Assembly: GCA_964462945.1 (NCBI GenBank)
Contig: CAYWZW010000008.1
Span: 1-64,000 of the forward strand
DNA: 64,000 bases
DNA from: GCA-020343675 sp964462945
GTDB taxonomy: Bacteria; Planctomycetota; Phycisphaerae; Sedimentisphaerales; Anaerobacaceae
Direction: 5' to 3'
Position numbers and translations under genes: made by a program. Shown here one piece after another: positions 9,101-18,003 of this stretch. Below the pieces are notes generated by a model. That model did not search any database and was not told the DNA's origin. It was given only the letters and a program-made list of their open reading frames with translations. The stretch's first letter is position 1; every line of letters begins with the position of its first letter.

Positions 9101-10072
9101 AGGCTCCTGCCTGACAGGGCCGCGATATATCTTATCGGTGCCTTCATTCTTGCCCTTATTGTGACCTACAAAGGTGGTTTTTGGAGCAGACTGGTGGTTC
9201 TCTGCGGCAGTCTTGCCGTCGGCGGCCTTTGGCTGAACGCCCAGTATTCCAGCGAGCAGATTGTCACTATATTATCCGGGTATGTCCCGGCCGCGGCGCT
9301 GACGGGCGCATTTTTATTTGTCGTGGGAATCCCGCTTCTTGTGGCGATCTTCGGCAACGTGTACTGCGGCTACATCTGCCCGTTCGGTGCGGCCCAGGAA
9401 ATCATCGGCTACATTGTGCCTGCGAAATTGAAGCCGCTGATACCAACCGAGCCGATGCGAAAAGCGAGATTCGTAAAGTACATCGTGCTTTTTGTTGTGG
9501 TCATGGTTTTCTTCGCCTCACGAAACCGAACGACGTTGGCGGGGGACCCGCTCATTTCTGTTTTCAGCCTGCCGTTTACGATTCAGGACTTCCGCTCGGC
9601 CGTGCCGCTCGTTATGGCCACCGCCTTGCTCGGCTCGATGTTCTGCACTCGTTTCTGGTGCCGTTATGTGTGTCCCGCCGGGGCCTTTCTTTCGCTGCTT
9701 AATGGAGCAGCGATACTGAAGCGCTACCTGCCCGCCAGGAAATTCGGCCGATGCCCGTTCGGCCTGACGGGCAGGGACAACATGGACTGCATTCAGTGTG
9801 ACAAATGCCGCTTCGAAACATTCGACAGGGCGGCAACGCAGGACCGTAAAAACGCCAGAGTATTCCTTGCTTGTGTGCTCATCGTGGCGATCTTCACGTC
9901 AGCCGTATCGGTGGGCAGATTCTTAGAGGTCGTTCCCGCCGGGGACGACACAATCTCCGTCTCGGCTTCGGGCGGCCAGCCGAGGGACGTCGATATGCAG
10001 CGTGTCCGAACGCTGATCCGTGAAAAGAAGCTTTCCGACAAAGAGGCCGAGTTCTACAAGAAGGTCGAGTGA
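6191..10072 (+). CDS. Membrane fusion: spermidine-synthase-like + FMN-binding + NosR/NapH-type 4Fe-4S polyferredoxin
   Basis: A 1293-aa protein. Residues 1-225 contain several membrane segments like those of fused MFS/spermidine-synthase proteins (YTLEAAGSFIGGMG). Residues about 300-420 are a Rossmann part (VLVVGSGLALCRELL, VVVLNLPDATSSVLSRYY). A second membrane block spans about 550-770. An RnfG/NosR-type FMN-binding domain (about 830-950) carries VHAVTGATVSSEAI, whose Thr is the usual ApbE flavinylation site. A membrane polyferredoxin follows (about 975-1250) with CGYICPFGA, CRYVCPAGA and CIQCDKC. Expected role: electron transfer across the inner membrane. The Rossmann part lacks the usual GGGDG, so polyamine synthesis is unlikely. 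Its start overlaps the Memo-AMMECR1 stop (ATGA). Confidence 0.85.
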   Translation: MKFARGLLIFSYGLFSIAAQTLLFREFVTTFEGNDISVGVFFASWFLWVGLGALLVRRVKSPEARSFAAAEFLFLVYVPAFVLQAALIVEARAIAGLQSYALWSVRDIVLVSIVVNAPVSFVTGLLFPVACRWFGSDSAGQGDRLPVSHVYTLEAAGSFIGGMGVTILLGLGMSLAGIFFILAFVLSVSVFAVQLARSLAPHEFSGSAFRARKISCAFSFLVPLGVCLCLVLGADKALMDYVRTVKWSKLLPKDTLAGSFQTAQAEYLYGTYQSQWVVVRDGGVAEALPDETSAGRIAAIALCQKPDARKVLVVGSGLALCRELLYLPQIETVMYAHCDSEYVRKVNKFIPLDLQIADPRLHLLAGDARSLLADKEQLFDVVVLNLPDATSSVLSRYYAIEFYRQIKESLSAAGVLAVRIAGGENIMGTELINLGASTKLTLEKVFSKLVLAPGEDTWFIASDSQSITGEPGTLRDRFASINGAGRIFAPEALLSVYLPDRAAAALESYSRADLPEELLINRDSKPLTHLYSLLLTAKQSGAPAARLVKHLALAGPLPFLIPILVLVILRGIYILKPAQEGRPSSFDSSFLVFSAGAAGIGAVIVLMYLYQTRFGSLYLHIGVVSSLFMAGLTAGAALARYSLAAEKETRTERLLLLAVFVHSLILCATASWPGEQWSHVTFAVAFVLCGLCTGGYFPIAAKQLADSGFETGRAGSTLETADHLGAAVGGVVTGLALVPVLGAKVTLFVFVVLVLANTPPAALKIFKPGRTWSFDAAALRFRGLGYCLFGVGVSVILCSNLLAGAGARLRLSLPQHSVQALAGELRVETQSAVLGQDARKVDYFRVRDANDLLTGYIFSSEDFAPEVRGFGGKMNLAVYADDPNGGLIGFHIIRSNETPAYLELLGQWCDSLLGRHLFGPGPFAGVHAVTGATVSSEAILAALQTSGRRFAEQVLGRAVEPAAGREPHRARLLPDRAAIYLIGAFILALIVTYKGGFWSRLVVLCGSLAVGGLWLNAQYSSEQIVTILSGYVPAAALTGAFLFVVGIPLLVAIFGNVYCGYICPFGAAQEIIGYIVPAKLKPLIPTEPMRKARFVKYIVLFVVVMVFFASRNRTTLAGDPLISVFSLPFTIQDFRSAVPLVMATALLGSMFCTRFWCRYVCPAGAFLSLLNGAAILKRYLPARKFGRCPFGLTGRDNMDCIQCDKCRFETFDRAATQDRKNARVFLACVLIVAIFTSAVSVGRFLEVVPAGDDTISVSASGGQPRDVDMQRVRTLIREKKLSDKEAEFYKKVE

Positions 10073-10095
10073 GTCGTTGCCGGGCCGAGGGCCGT

Positions 10096-11802
10096 CTAAT
10101 CCTCGTCCTGAGGCCAGATAGAACTTAACTCGAAGAGTTCCATGGATTCGACCAGCATATTTCCGCCCTTGGTGAATATCCCCAGCGACTTCGAGTTGTC
10201 CGCAAGGATCACTCCCATCGGCATATAGACTCGACCGCCGTTGCCGAAAATCTCGATGGACGTGCGGTCCACCAGCAATTCAAGGCGAATCTTGTCACCC
10301 GACGGCTTCAAAAGAGCTGCTTTGCCCTGACAGGACAATTCCTGCTTTTGGACGTCATAGACGACCGGGATATCCCGGATGACAAAGCCGGTTTCCCGGG
10401 CGTTATCGATTCGCAGCTCGGCTCGAAGATGAAACAGCTCTCCCGAAACACCTGAGAGCAGGTTATCGGCCGGCTCCAACATCGTGCTTCTCCATTTCCA
10501 CTGGCGCTTGTGAAGGTTCTCAATCTCGCGAATGGGCTCGGCGAACATGCGAGGGCCTTCGTCGGTCGTCCGCAGCGTCAGCGTCACGGGGAACAGCATC
10601 ATCTGGTTGAACGGCATCTGCGGCATCGCGACTCGCCCCCACGCCATCTGAATCCGCCGGCCGTCTTCCGTGGGGATGTTATTGAACGTCTGCGAGGCAT
10701 AGAAGCAGTTGCCATAGTGGAAACGAATCGGACCGGTCTGGCTTATAAACTGTTTTCCGTCGAAATCGCCGATTAAATAGTCCCCGCTGCCTCCATAGAG
10801 TATCCATTTCTTGTTATTTTCGTCTCCATCGACCGGCAGGGCAAACAGCTCGGGACATTCATGGAAGCATTTCAGCCTGCTCTGGAGATCCCACGACCTG
10901 AGATCTTTCGATGTGAGGAATCCCATCGTCTTATCATCCAGATACAACGCCATCACCCATTGATGGGTCGGCTCGTGCCAGATGACTTTGGGGTCACGGT
11001 TTGAGCCGTTGATGTGGCCCAGAACAGGATTGTGCTCATAAATGTTCCACGTCCTGCCGCGGTCGTTGCTATAGGCGATGGACTGGGTAAAAGGCTGCCC
11101 CTTCGACATCGGGTTTGTCCCACCGGCCGATGTATAGATGCAGACGATGACTTTCTCGTTGCCCGTCTGAAATCCTGCCGTATTGTCAATATCGACTACG
11201 GCTGAGCCGGAGAAGATCGTCCCCAGGCGGTCGGGATGAATCGCGTCCCCCAGCTCGGTCCAGTGGACCATATCCGTGCTGACGGCGTGGCCCCAGGTCA
11301 TGTTGCCCCACTTCCAGCCGTAGGGATTGTGCTGATAGAACAGGTGATATTCTCCATCATTATAGACCATCCCGTTGGCGTCGTTGTTCCAGCCTCGGCG
11401 GGAGGTGAAATGAAACTGTGGACGGAATTTCTCCCTGTAGATAGTCTCCTGGCCGATATACGTGTCTGCCTGATAGATGGAATCGAAGCCTTTGCTTTTG
11501 GCTATGTCATATTTGTCTATGCGGAGGACAGCCTTCTTGCCCTTGAACTGGCCGATATCGAGAAACACCCAGAAGTCCGGCTCGTCGGGCGCCAGCTCGA
11601 TCTCGAATTCCCGGACAACTGTATTGTCGATACTGAGGTTGACCAGTCGCTCCTCGGCGCCGTTCTTGACGGGAAGATTCAGGTATTTCTTCTCCAGCGA
11701 AAATTCGCGGCTTTTGTTCGCGACTGCCTGACCTTCCTGAGCAGCAACCGTGCTCAGGCAGCAAAGCATCGCCCCCAGAACATTCACCATTGCTTTTCTC
11801 AT
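10096..11802 (-). CDS. Glycoside hydrolase family 32 (fructan/levan hydrolase-like)
   Basis: A 568-aa secreted enzyme with a signal peptide (residues 1-21, ending VAAQ). Residues about 30-125 resemble the beta-rich N-terminal domain of secreted GH32 enzymes. The catalytic five-bladed propeller carries WNNDANGMVY (nucleophile Asp; usual form WMNDPNG), NRDPKVIWHE (transition-state Asp) and HECPELF (acid/base Glu). A C-terminal beta-sandwich includes RTSIEIFGNGGRVY. It hydrolyses terminal fructosyl bonds in levan, inulin or sucrose-like substrates. The gene overlaps the upstream sulfatase stop by 4 bp, so the two are translated together. It converges with the 1293-aa fusion gene. Confidence 0.88.
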   Translation of the reverse strand: MRKAMVNVLGAMLCCLSTVAAQEGQAVANKSREFSLEKKYLNLPVKNGAEERLVNLSIDNTVVREFEIELAPDEPDFWVFLDIGQFKGKKAVLRIDKYDIAKSKGFDSIYQADTYIGQETIYREKFRPQFHFTSRRGWNNDANGMVYNDGEYHLFYQHNPYGWKWGNMTWGHAVSTDMVHWTELGDAIHPDRLGTIFSGSAVVDIDNTAGFQTGNEKVIVCIYTSAGGTNPMSKGQPFTQSIAYSNDRGRTWNIYEHNPVLGHINGSNRDPKVIWHEPTHQWVMALYLDDKTMGFLTSKDLRSWDLQSRLKCFHECPELFALPVDGDENNKKWILYGGSGDYLIGDFDGKQFISQTGPIRFHYGNCFYASQTFNNIPTEDGRRIQMAWGRVAMPQMPFNQMMLFPVTLTLRTTDEGPRMFAEPIREIENLHKRQWKWRSTMLEPADNLLSGVSGELFHLRAELRIDNARETGFVIRDIPVVYDVQKQELSCQGKAALLKPSGDKIRLELLVDRTSIEIFGNGGRVYMPMGVILADNSKSLGIFTKGGNMLVESMELFELSSIWPQDED

Positions 11803-13271
11803 GGCATTGCCTCTTGCTGACCGCTGGTTTTGTCGAGGTCGAGCGTGTCGCGTGTTTCTTTTTGCAGGTCTCTCAGCCGGACCTTTAGTTTTTGCAGCAA
11901 GCCGGCGTTGGCCGGATCGTCGGCAAGGTTGTGCATCTCCAGCGGATCGGCGTTCAGGTTGTAGAGCAGTGTTTTATCAATTTTCGGGTAATAAATCATC
12001 TTGTAACCGCCCGTGCAGACCATTCTCTGCAAGTCCATGTAACCGCCGTAGATGGCGTCGTAGCTGGCGCCGGTTCTGCTCTGAATCAGCGGCATCAGGC
12101 TCTTGAATTGCACGTGCTGGGGCTTCTCTACGCCTGCAAGCTCCAGAGCCGACGGCATAATGTCCTGAAGATAAACCGGCGAGGTGATCTTCTTGTTCTT
12201 GGGGACATCAGGACCGTTGACGATCAGCGGGACCCTGACGCTGTGGTCGTACAGATTCTGCTTGCCCATCAGGCCGTGATGGCCGAGGGCCAGCCCGTTG
12301 TCGGCGCTGAAGAAGATGTAAGTATTGTCGGCTTTTCCCGTTTTTTCAAGGGCGTCGAGAATGCGGCCCACCTGGGCGTCCATGTGGGTGATAATCGCGT
12401 AGTATTCCTGACGGTTCACCTTGACGGCGTATTCGCTGCGGGGGAAGGGGGCCAGCGATTCGTCTCTGAGCTCGACGCTGCAGCCAATGGAATCCTTGTA
12501 AGGGTATTCCGGCAGAAAGTTGGCGGGGACTTTCACATTCTCTAACGGATACTTGTCCACGTACTGCTTCGGCGACTGCCTCGGGTCGTGCGGGGCGTTG
12601 AAGGCCAGATACATAAAGAATGGCTTGCCGCTGCCGGCTGCGTTTTCGAGAAACCCTTCGGCGTTATCACCGAGGACTTCGCTCCAGTGCTTGCCGCCTT
12701 TCCAGTATCCGCCTCGCGTTGTGTCCCAGGGCTTCCAGGGATCGGGCTGTCCCTCGGCGGGGCGGTTGTATCCTTCCGGGGTCTGATTGGGCATGCCGGG
12801 GCGAACGTCTTTGACGTGGTCGAATATGTCTTCCGGCTTGATCCCCGTGATGTGCCACTTGCCGCTCATGTAGGTCTCGTAGCCCGCCTGTTTCATGTAC
12901 TGCGACCAGAACCTTCCGGCGGCGGTTTCTTCTTTCAGCGTCGGCTCTATGTCTCTGGCGATCCACAGGAAGCGGCCCGTATTGAGCATGGTCCGGCTGG
13001 CCACGCATATAGCGCCGTGCCAGCCCCCCTGATTGTACGCGTGCGTGAAGGTCACGCCGTTTCTGATGAGCCTGTCCAGATTCGGAGTCTGTATCTCGTC
13101 ACAGCCCATCGCGTGCAGCGTTTCGAAGCACTGATCATCGGCGAAGATAAACAGGACGTTCGGCTTGCTTGCATTACGCCCGAATGTTTCAATGCCCGGC
13201 AACGATAATGCTGCGGCCCCCGCGCCGATCGCTTTCAGGAACCCTCGTCTGGTCCACCTCGAATCATTCAT
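11799..13271 (-). CDS. Tat-exported sulfatase with CxAxR maturation motif
   Basis: A 490-aa sulfatase. The N-terminus WTRRGFLKAIGAGAAALSLP is a Tat signal. KPNVLFIFADDQCFETLHAMG supplies the metal-binding Asp pair, and ICVASRTMLNTG holds the formylglycine cysteine in the form C-V-A-S-R. This is C-x-A-x-R rather than the classical C-x-P-S-R, a variant better matched to the radical SAM maturase anSME. FFSADNGLALGHHGLMGKQN is the second metal/sulfate site. It removes sulfate esters, probably from polysaccharides. It is coupled to the GH32 gene and lies downstream of a heparinase-like gene on the same strand. Confidence 0.88.
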   Translation of the reverse strand: MNDSRWTRRGFLKAIGAGAAALSLPGIETFGRNASKPNVLFIFADDQCFETLHAMGCDEIQTPNLDRLIRNGVTFTHAYNQGGWHGAICVASRTMLNTGRFLWIARDIEPTLKEETAAGRFWSQYMKQAGYETYMSGKWHITGIKPEDIFDHVKDVRPGMPNQTPEGYNRPAEGQPDPWKPWDTTRGGYWKGGKHWSEVLGDNAEGFLENAAGSGKPFFMYLAFNAPHDPRQSPKQYVDKYPLENVKVPANFLPEYPYKDSIGCSVELRDESLAPFPRSEYAVKVNRQEYYAIITHMDAQVGRILDALEKTGKADNTYIFFSADNGLALGHHGLMGKQNLYDHSVRVPLIVNGPDVPKNKKITSPVYLQDIMPSALELAGVEKPQHVQFKSLMPLIQSRTGASYDAIYGGYMDLQRMVCTGGYKMIYYPKIDKTLLYNLNADPLEMHNLADDPANAGLLQKLKVRLRDLQKETRDTLDLDKTSGQQEAMP

Positions 13272-13438
13272 TATACGGCCTCCCGACTCAATCCAGTTTT
13301 TCTCGTTTCATCCTATCACAAGTCCGCCTTCAGGCACAGCGTTAATCACCCAACACTTCGGATGGAACCGACCGAAACGCTGGACGAAAGGACGATAGAC
13401 AAATCGTCCATCCTCCATCGCCCCTCATCCCTCGTGCT

Positions 13439-15829
13439 TCACGGTGATACGCTTTTCTGCACCCGGACACGATGCGCCGTTTCGTCATACCGCACCGGCG
13501 TATTCTTACCGTTGAGGATCACGGTGTCCGGCTCATCCGTCGCTCTGAAGAACACGTTGTTCACAGGCTGTCCTTCCAGCCACACCTGCACCTGTTTTCC
13601 CGGCACAAAGACGGCATCGACTTTTGAGAGTGAATCGAGCACGACTTTGCCGTTTCTGCGAAGATAGCTGCCGCAGGCGACAAAATACCGCGTCGCCGCA
13701 TCGGGGTCGTTCTTATCGGCTCCTTTAGGCCGCGTGACGGCGAACAGATACGCATCGGTGTCCCAGCCGTCAATCACGTTGCAGCTATTGCGGTGCATCT
13801 TTCGCCCGTCCGCCTGCATGTTCAGATACACATCCGTAACCATATCCGCTTCGCTGACCCGAACACCTATCGCATCCTTCTGGTTCAATGGTTCGATTTG
13901 CACAGCAGGCGTTTCGCCGCCGACTTCAAGCGGCAATACCGCCGTGAGGAACTTACTCTCCCGCGTTTGTCCTTCTGGCGCAAAAGCAAGATATGACACC
14001 TGCGTGTCAGGCTCGTGATCTTTCAGACCCTTTTTCTCGACGATCTTCAGCTCTTGCGGAAACAGCGGCTGAACAAGCACGCGAGCATCGCCATTGGATA
14101 GAACTATCTGCCGGCCCTGCGTTTCGGCCTTGTCCTGATAATGCAGCAGCCATTCAAATTGACCTTGCTCGTGGGTCCGCACGTCGTCGAAGATCAAAAT
14201 CGCACCGCCGAGCCACAGGAAGTGACGGTAATTCCGCGAGAATTTCCACGCGGTCGGCCCGGTCGCATCGGCGAACACGTACTTCAATCCCGCCGCGTCC
14301 ATCAGCCGATGGATTTGGCCGGACGTTACCGTGCCGCGGTCGCCGCCGCCGCAGTCTTCGGGATTCTGCCCGTGACCGTCGATCAGGACGACGTTGTGGG
14401 CAGCGCTCTGACGGTAATAACTGGTGTATTCCCGCCTGCTGTAGGAGCAGGTGCCGGAATCGATAATCAGAGGTTTGCCGCCGTGAAACAGAATGAAAGA
14501 CCCTGCATCCGGGTGGGCGTGGTTCCACGCGAAGCCCGACTTGATCGCCAGCATGGTCGCATCGTCCCGCCAGGATGACCGCAGAATCGCCCAGCCGATG
14601 TCCGGGTACAGCACCGAGCAGGCAAGGTCGCTCGGCGCAGATTCCAGCGAACGCTGCTCGTAGTAAACCAGCCCCACGGGGTCATCCAGCCCCGGCTCGG
14701 TCCGGCCTAAGTACCAGTGATATTGGGGCGTATCGTACCCGTTGGCAAGCAGCAGCCGTACAGTCCTCGCACCCGTCGAGCCCAGGCTGCTGTCGCCGAA
14801 ATTCACCGACAGGATCGAGTCCGAAGCCGGATAGCACGCATGGACGAAAAAATCCCCCGCCTTCGCGAGCAAAGGAATCTCGGGCGCTGATGATTGGCCG
14901 AAGACGTTGGTAAAGGCGAGCCGGAACAGCAGATACTCCGACAATGCGTAGTTGGCGTAACTGACGCTCTCGTAAAAGGCGCCGTTGCGGTCGAAATTGG
15001 ACGTCTTGTTTTGCAGGACGTTTCCCTGATAGCAGAACCATTCGGGGAAAGCCTCTGAGACCTGCCGCACCCACGGCTCGGCCTGCGGCTCATCGCCCAC
15101 CAGTGATAGCGCCGCCAGGCCGGCCATCGAAACGCACACGCTCCACCAGTTATGCCCCATCGAGTCCAGTGCGTGAATGCGCTTCCCGCCCGGCATCCAG
15201 TCATCCAGCGTGGGCAAAATGCCTAACCGAATCATGGCCGCAGCAATGGTTTTTCTTTCGCCCTCGGAGAGAAAATCGTGAATGCTGTCATAGCCGACGG
15301 CGTAGCCGTAGCAGAATCTGGCCGTGTTCAGCTCCGAATGCCACGGCGGATCGTTATGTGCGTCGCCCGCCCATCGATTCAGTCCGCCGTAATAGATAAG
15401 TGCGTCCCGGAGCTTCTCGGCGTAGCGTTTCTCGCCGGTCATCCGATAAGCCAGACCCAGCGTCCCGGCCATGTCGCTGATCTGGCTGCTGGGCCTGCCG
15501 TAGTTGCCGTGCTGTCCGGTGCCGCCCTCGGCGTATTCCTTCAAAACCAGCTCCTCGCCAAGCTGCCGGTCCGCCCGGCCAAGAAGCTTTTTCCACGCCT
15601 CGCCGATTGTTGCGTTTTCGGCAACGCGCTGACGCAGGCGATCCACCTTCTCTTTGGTAAAAAACAGCCTCGGACGAGCCGTTTCCCGCCGTGTGTTCGC
15701 CGGCGCGCTGGTCGCCATGCCGACAAGGAGTATCGAGCATAACAGTATCGGCCAGCACACTGCAAACGCCGTGTCCGGCCGCCCTGTGGGCCGAAACCAA
15801 TCCCGCCGTGTGTCGATGTTCCTGACCAT
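13439..15829 (-). CDS. Heparinase II/III-like polysaccharide lyase
   Basis: A 796-aa secreted protein with an N-terminal hydrophobic segment (about residues 22-42, ending TSAPA). A helical toroid follows from about residue 50 to 380 (RPRLFFTKEKVDRLRQRV; HALDSMGHNWWSVCVSMAGL). Then comes the beta-sandwich Heparinase_II/III domain with GFAWNHAHPDAGSFILFHGG and QSAAHNVVLIDG, which hold the conserved His residues. Family members cleave uronic-acid polysaccharides such as heparin, chondroitin or alginate by beta-elimination; the substrate here is unknown. It lies 167 bp upstream of the sulfatase-GH32 pair on the same strand, consistent with breakdown of a sulfated polysaccharide. Confidence 0.85.
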   Translation of the reverse strand: MVRNIDTRRDWFRPTGRPDTAFAVCWPILLCSILLVGMATSAPANTRRETARPRLFFTKEKVDRLRQRVAENATIGEAWKKLLGRADRQLGEELVLKEYAEGGTGQHGNYGRPSSQISDMAGTLGLAYRMTGEKRYAEKLRDALIYYGGLNRWAGDAHNDPPWHSELNTARFCYGYAVGYDSIHDFLSEGERKTIAAAMIRLGILPTLDDWMPGGKRIHALDSMGHNWWSVCVSMAGLAALSLVGDEPQAEPWVRQVSEAFPEWFCYQGNVLQNKTSNFDRNGAFYESVSYANYALSEYLLFRLAFTNVFGQSSAPEIPLLAKAGDFFVHACYPASDSILSVNFGDSSLGSTGARTVRLLLANGYDTPQYHWYLGRTEPGLDDPVGLVYYEQRSLESAPSDLACSVLYPDIGWAILRSSWRDDATMLAIKSGFAWNHAHPDAGSFILFHGGKPLIIDSGTCSYSRREYTSYYRQSAAHNVVLIDGHGQNPEDCGGGDRGTVTSGQIHRLMDAAGLKYVFADATGPTAWKFSRNYRHFLWLGGAILIFDDVRTHEQGQFEWLLHYQDKAETQGRQIVLSNGDARVLVQPLFPQELKIVEKKGLKDHEPDTQVSYLAFAPEGQTRESKFLTAVLPLEVGGETPAVQIEPLNQKDAIGVRVSEADMVTDVYLNMQADGRKMHRNSCNVIDGWDTDAYLFAVTRPKGADKNDPDAATRYFVACGSYLRRNGKVVLDSLSKVDAVFVPGKQVQVWLEGQPVNNVFFRATDEPDTVILNGKNTPVRYDETAHRVRVQKSVSP

Positions 15830-16008
15830 CTTCGTTGCCTCCCGATCACAGACTCACATTACCAAAGTCGTCATTTTAAGCAGAGGAAACTGCCCCAAGC
15901 AGGATTCTAAGACTTCCTGACCGCCAGTCCACTGAATACACAGATATTTTCTTGTCCGGGGGGTTTTAACGTCAGTAGTTGGAACAGCGCTTCCGCGTGT
16001 GCTGCTCC

Positions 16009-17232
16009 TTATTTCTGTACCTTGAACGCGAAGGATTCAATTCTGCCGTTCGTAAGGTCTTTGCCCCGGCAGCGAAGCAAGAAACCATCATCCGTAATTT
16101 CGTACTCAAAATCCTGGCCGCTATAAGCATCCTTTGACAAGCCATCCGGGATCGCATCGGGCAGGCGCCCGGTCGTCGCTTTGCATAAGTATATTTCGAT
16201 GGCGGACCGGAGAGCGTTCTCAAGAGTCCGGTACCTGACATCGTTGTTGTACAAAGTGGCCACTTTTTCCACCAGGGCTACCATGGGTATAATGACCGGA
16301 TCGTAGGGCACGAGCTGTTTGTTGAAGGCCTTCGCCAAGCTTTCGATTTTCTCATATTTGGAGACGTAGGGAATATCACTGGCCAGCATCTCAAGAGCGG
16401 GGTCCAAGAACTCGGAAGTCGCCTTACGAATGAGTTCATCAAGAACCTCCACACTCATAAGATCCACAGCACCACTGCTCTGTTTATCATTGGCCTCTTC
16501 CTCCGCAAGGGCCTGGCGCATCCGTGCGAACTTAAGGCCCTCGCGCAACCGCGAAAACATACACTCAAACTCGTTCTTTGTTAGCGCTGACAAAGGAGCC
16601 GTCACTGGCGGCTTAGCAGCAAGCTGCTCACTCAGCCATCGCAGTGTCTTCTCATCTGCTGGCATCGTCTGCAGGATCTGGCGCACACAGCGCAGAGCAC
16701 TCGCTTCCAATAGGTTTGGAAGAGGGCTTCCTTGCCACTGCCCAAAGTGCCTGGCGAATCGACAGAGCAAAAGACACCGCGCAAACCCCGCTTTGTAGTC
16801 GCCATCGGCAGCAAGTACTCGGGCCTCCGCGCAGATAAAGAATGCGAGGACTTTTGCCTGCCTTGACACCTTGATGCCTACTCCAGATCCTCCAAAGGGC
16901 GGATACGGCAGTCCCCAGTCGCAGCGCGATATCTTGGAGGCAGCCTCAGCAATTTGAATGACGTGCTTATAATCTTTCGCATACTTTCTGACTTCCTCTA
17001 CAGACACTGCGACCTTTGTAGACTGGAGGTTGAATGAACCAAAGACGGTCTCAATTGCCTCTGCCGGGATACTGTCCAAATCCGGGCAAAGCAGAAAGGC
17101 CTGATAATACAGCAGGGCGGCATTATTCGGGTCCGGCGGTAACTCTGCCGCGTGGGCTGAGAGTGCCCACAGGACCAGGCTGGCACAAAGACTCCAGACA
17201 ACAATCTTACTGTTGGGCTTGGTATCGCTCAT
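16009..17232 (-). CDS. Secreted hypothetical protein
   Basis: About 407 aa from the ATG whose codon ends at 17232, chosen because GGGAGAG lies about 8 bp upstream and a signal peptide (VVWSLCASLVLWALSAHAAE) then begins correctly. The frame extends to 17310. No known domain is recognised. The body is largely alpha-helical (e.g. NNAALLYYQAFLLCPDLD near the start), like a family of secreted planctomycete proteins. The C-terminus resembles a beta-strand segment (DFEYEITDDGFLLRCRGKDL) of the kind seen at pseudopilin C-termini. Function unknown. Confidence 0.7.
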   Translation of the reverse strand: MSDTKPNSKIVVWSLCASLVLWALSAHAAELPPDPNNAALLYYQAFLLCPDLDSIPAEAIETVFGSFNLQSTKVAVSVEEVRKYAKDYKHVIQIAEAASKISRCDWGLPYPPFGGSGVGIKVSRQAKVLAFFICAEARVLAADGDYKAGFARCLLLCRFARHFGQWQGSPLPNLLEASALRCVRQILQTMPADEKTLRWLSEQLAAKPPVTAPLSALTKNEFECMFSRLREGLKFARMRQALAEEEANDKQSSGAVDLMSVEVLDELIRKATSEFLDPALEMLASDIPYVSKYEKIESLAKAFNKQLVPYDPVIIPMVALVEKVATLYNNDVRYRTLENALRSAIEIYLCKATTGRLPDAIPDGLSKDAYSGQDFEYEITDDGFLLRCRGKDLTNGRIESFAFKVQK

Positions 17233-17310
17233 AATCAATCTCTCCCTTCTAATTTCAAATCCCACAAATTCCTCAAGCATCCTGAACGACTCCGACTCAC
17301 GTCGGTACAC

Positions 17311-17339
17311 AGTATATATTAGCTGGCGTGCTCAGTCAA
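17311..17339 (-). promoter_or_regulatory. Sigma70-type promoter
   Basis: Read on the minus strand: TTGACT (17334-17339), a 17-bp spacer and TATACT (17311-17316). It lies about 80 bp upstream of the secreted hypothetical gene ending at 16009. Confidence 0.6.
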
Positions 17340-17437
17340 AACAAATCCACTCGAAGTGCGTGACGCTCGATGGCAACTTTGCCGCGTCGCCACATCTGTT
17401 CTCGACCGACTTTCTCTCGGTCCGTGTGATCGACCGC

Positions 17438-17965
17438 TCAGAGGAGCATTGCGTATATGTACACTGTGCCTCGTTGCTCGTCTATTAGGACGCTATAGAA
17501 CCTGTGCTTGAGACCCGGAGATTCGATGAGGAGTCCCGATTCGATTGATTTCTGGTCGAAAAGACAGATGCCAAGCTTCTCCTGCATCCGAGGCACCGAC
17601 GAGAACATTAGGGATCGCGTCTGCCTAAGCTGAGCTGCAACGATGCGCTCAGAGGTTGCACCCGTGATCATAAATGAACGTTTGACGCGCTCGATACCCT
17701 CGGCATCCGTCTCGAATCGCGCAAAGATTTCCGGGTCCATACCTCCCTGGAAAATGGCGCGCAGACCATCTACCTTTTTGGGCAATTCTTGACCTGTGAT
17801 GGTCCGGTACTCTGCTGGAATCTTCGCAGTGGGCAGCTCGTGCGGCTCTGACCAGTCTTTCAAATACTGCCATGTCACAGTCACAGCCACATAGGATAAA
17901 GCCACGAAAGCCAGCAGACCCAACCCCAGTGCGCCAAGACCAATTATTACTGTTCGTTCTTTCAT
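17438..17965 (-). CDS. Membrane-anchored hypothetical protein
   Basis: A 175-aa protein with one N-terminal transmembrane helix (VIIGLGALGLGLLAFVALSY) after a short basic end, leaving about 145 residues outside the membrane. No domain is recognised. The outer part contains EYRTITGQELPKKVDGL and a C-terminal strand-rich end. It lies between the secreted hypothetical and the DUF488 gene on the same strand, with only 38 bp to the latter, so it may be cotranscribed with it. Confidence 0.6.
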   Translation of the reverse strand: MKERTVIIGLGALGLGLLAFVALSYVAVTVTWQYLKDWSEPHELPTAKIPAEYRTITGQELPKKVDGLRAIFQGGMDPEIFARFETDAEGIERVKRSFMITGATSERIVAAQLRQTRSLMFSSVPRMQEKLGICLFDQKSIESGLLIESPGLKHRFYSVLIDEQRGTVYIYAMLL

Positions 17966-18003
17966 GTCTCAGCCTTTCTGTGTGAAAACTATCCTGAATC
18001 CGT

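Noticed and set aside
6191..10072. Annotation as a spermidine synthase
   Set aside because: The Rossmann part lacks the GGGDG and substrate Asp motifs of polyamine synthases, and the rest of the protein is redox machinery.
17213..17488. 91-codon plus-strand frame in the gap before the secreted hypothetical gene
   Set aside because: It is antisense to the promoter and leader of the minus-strand gene and shows no motif.
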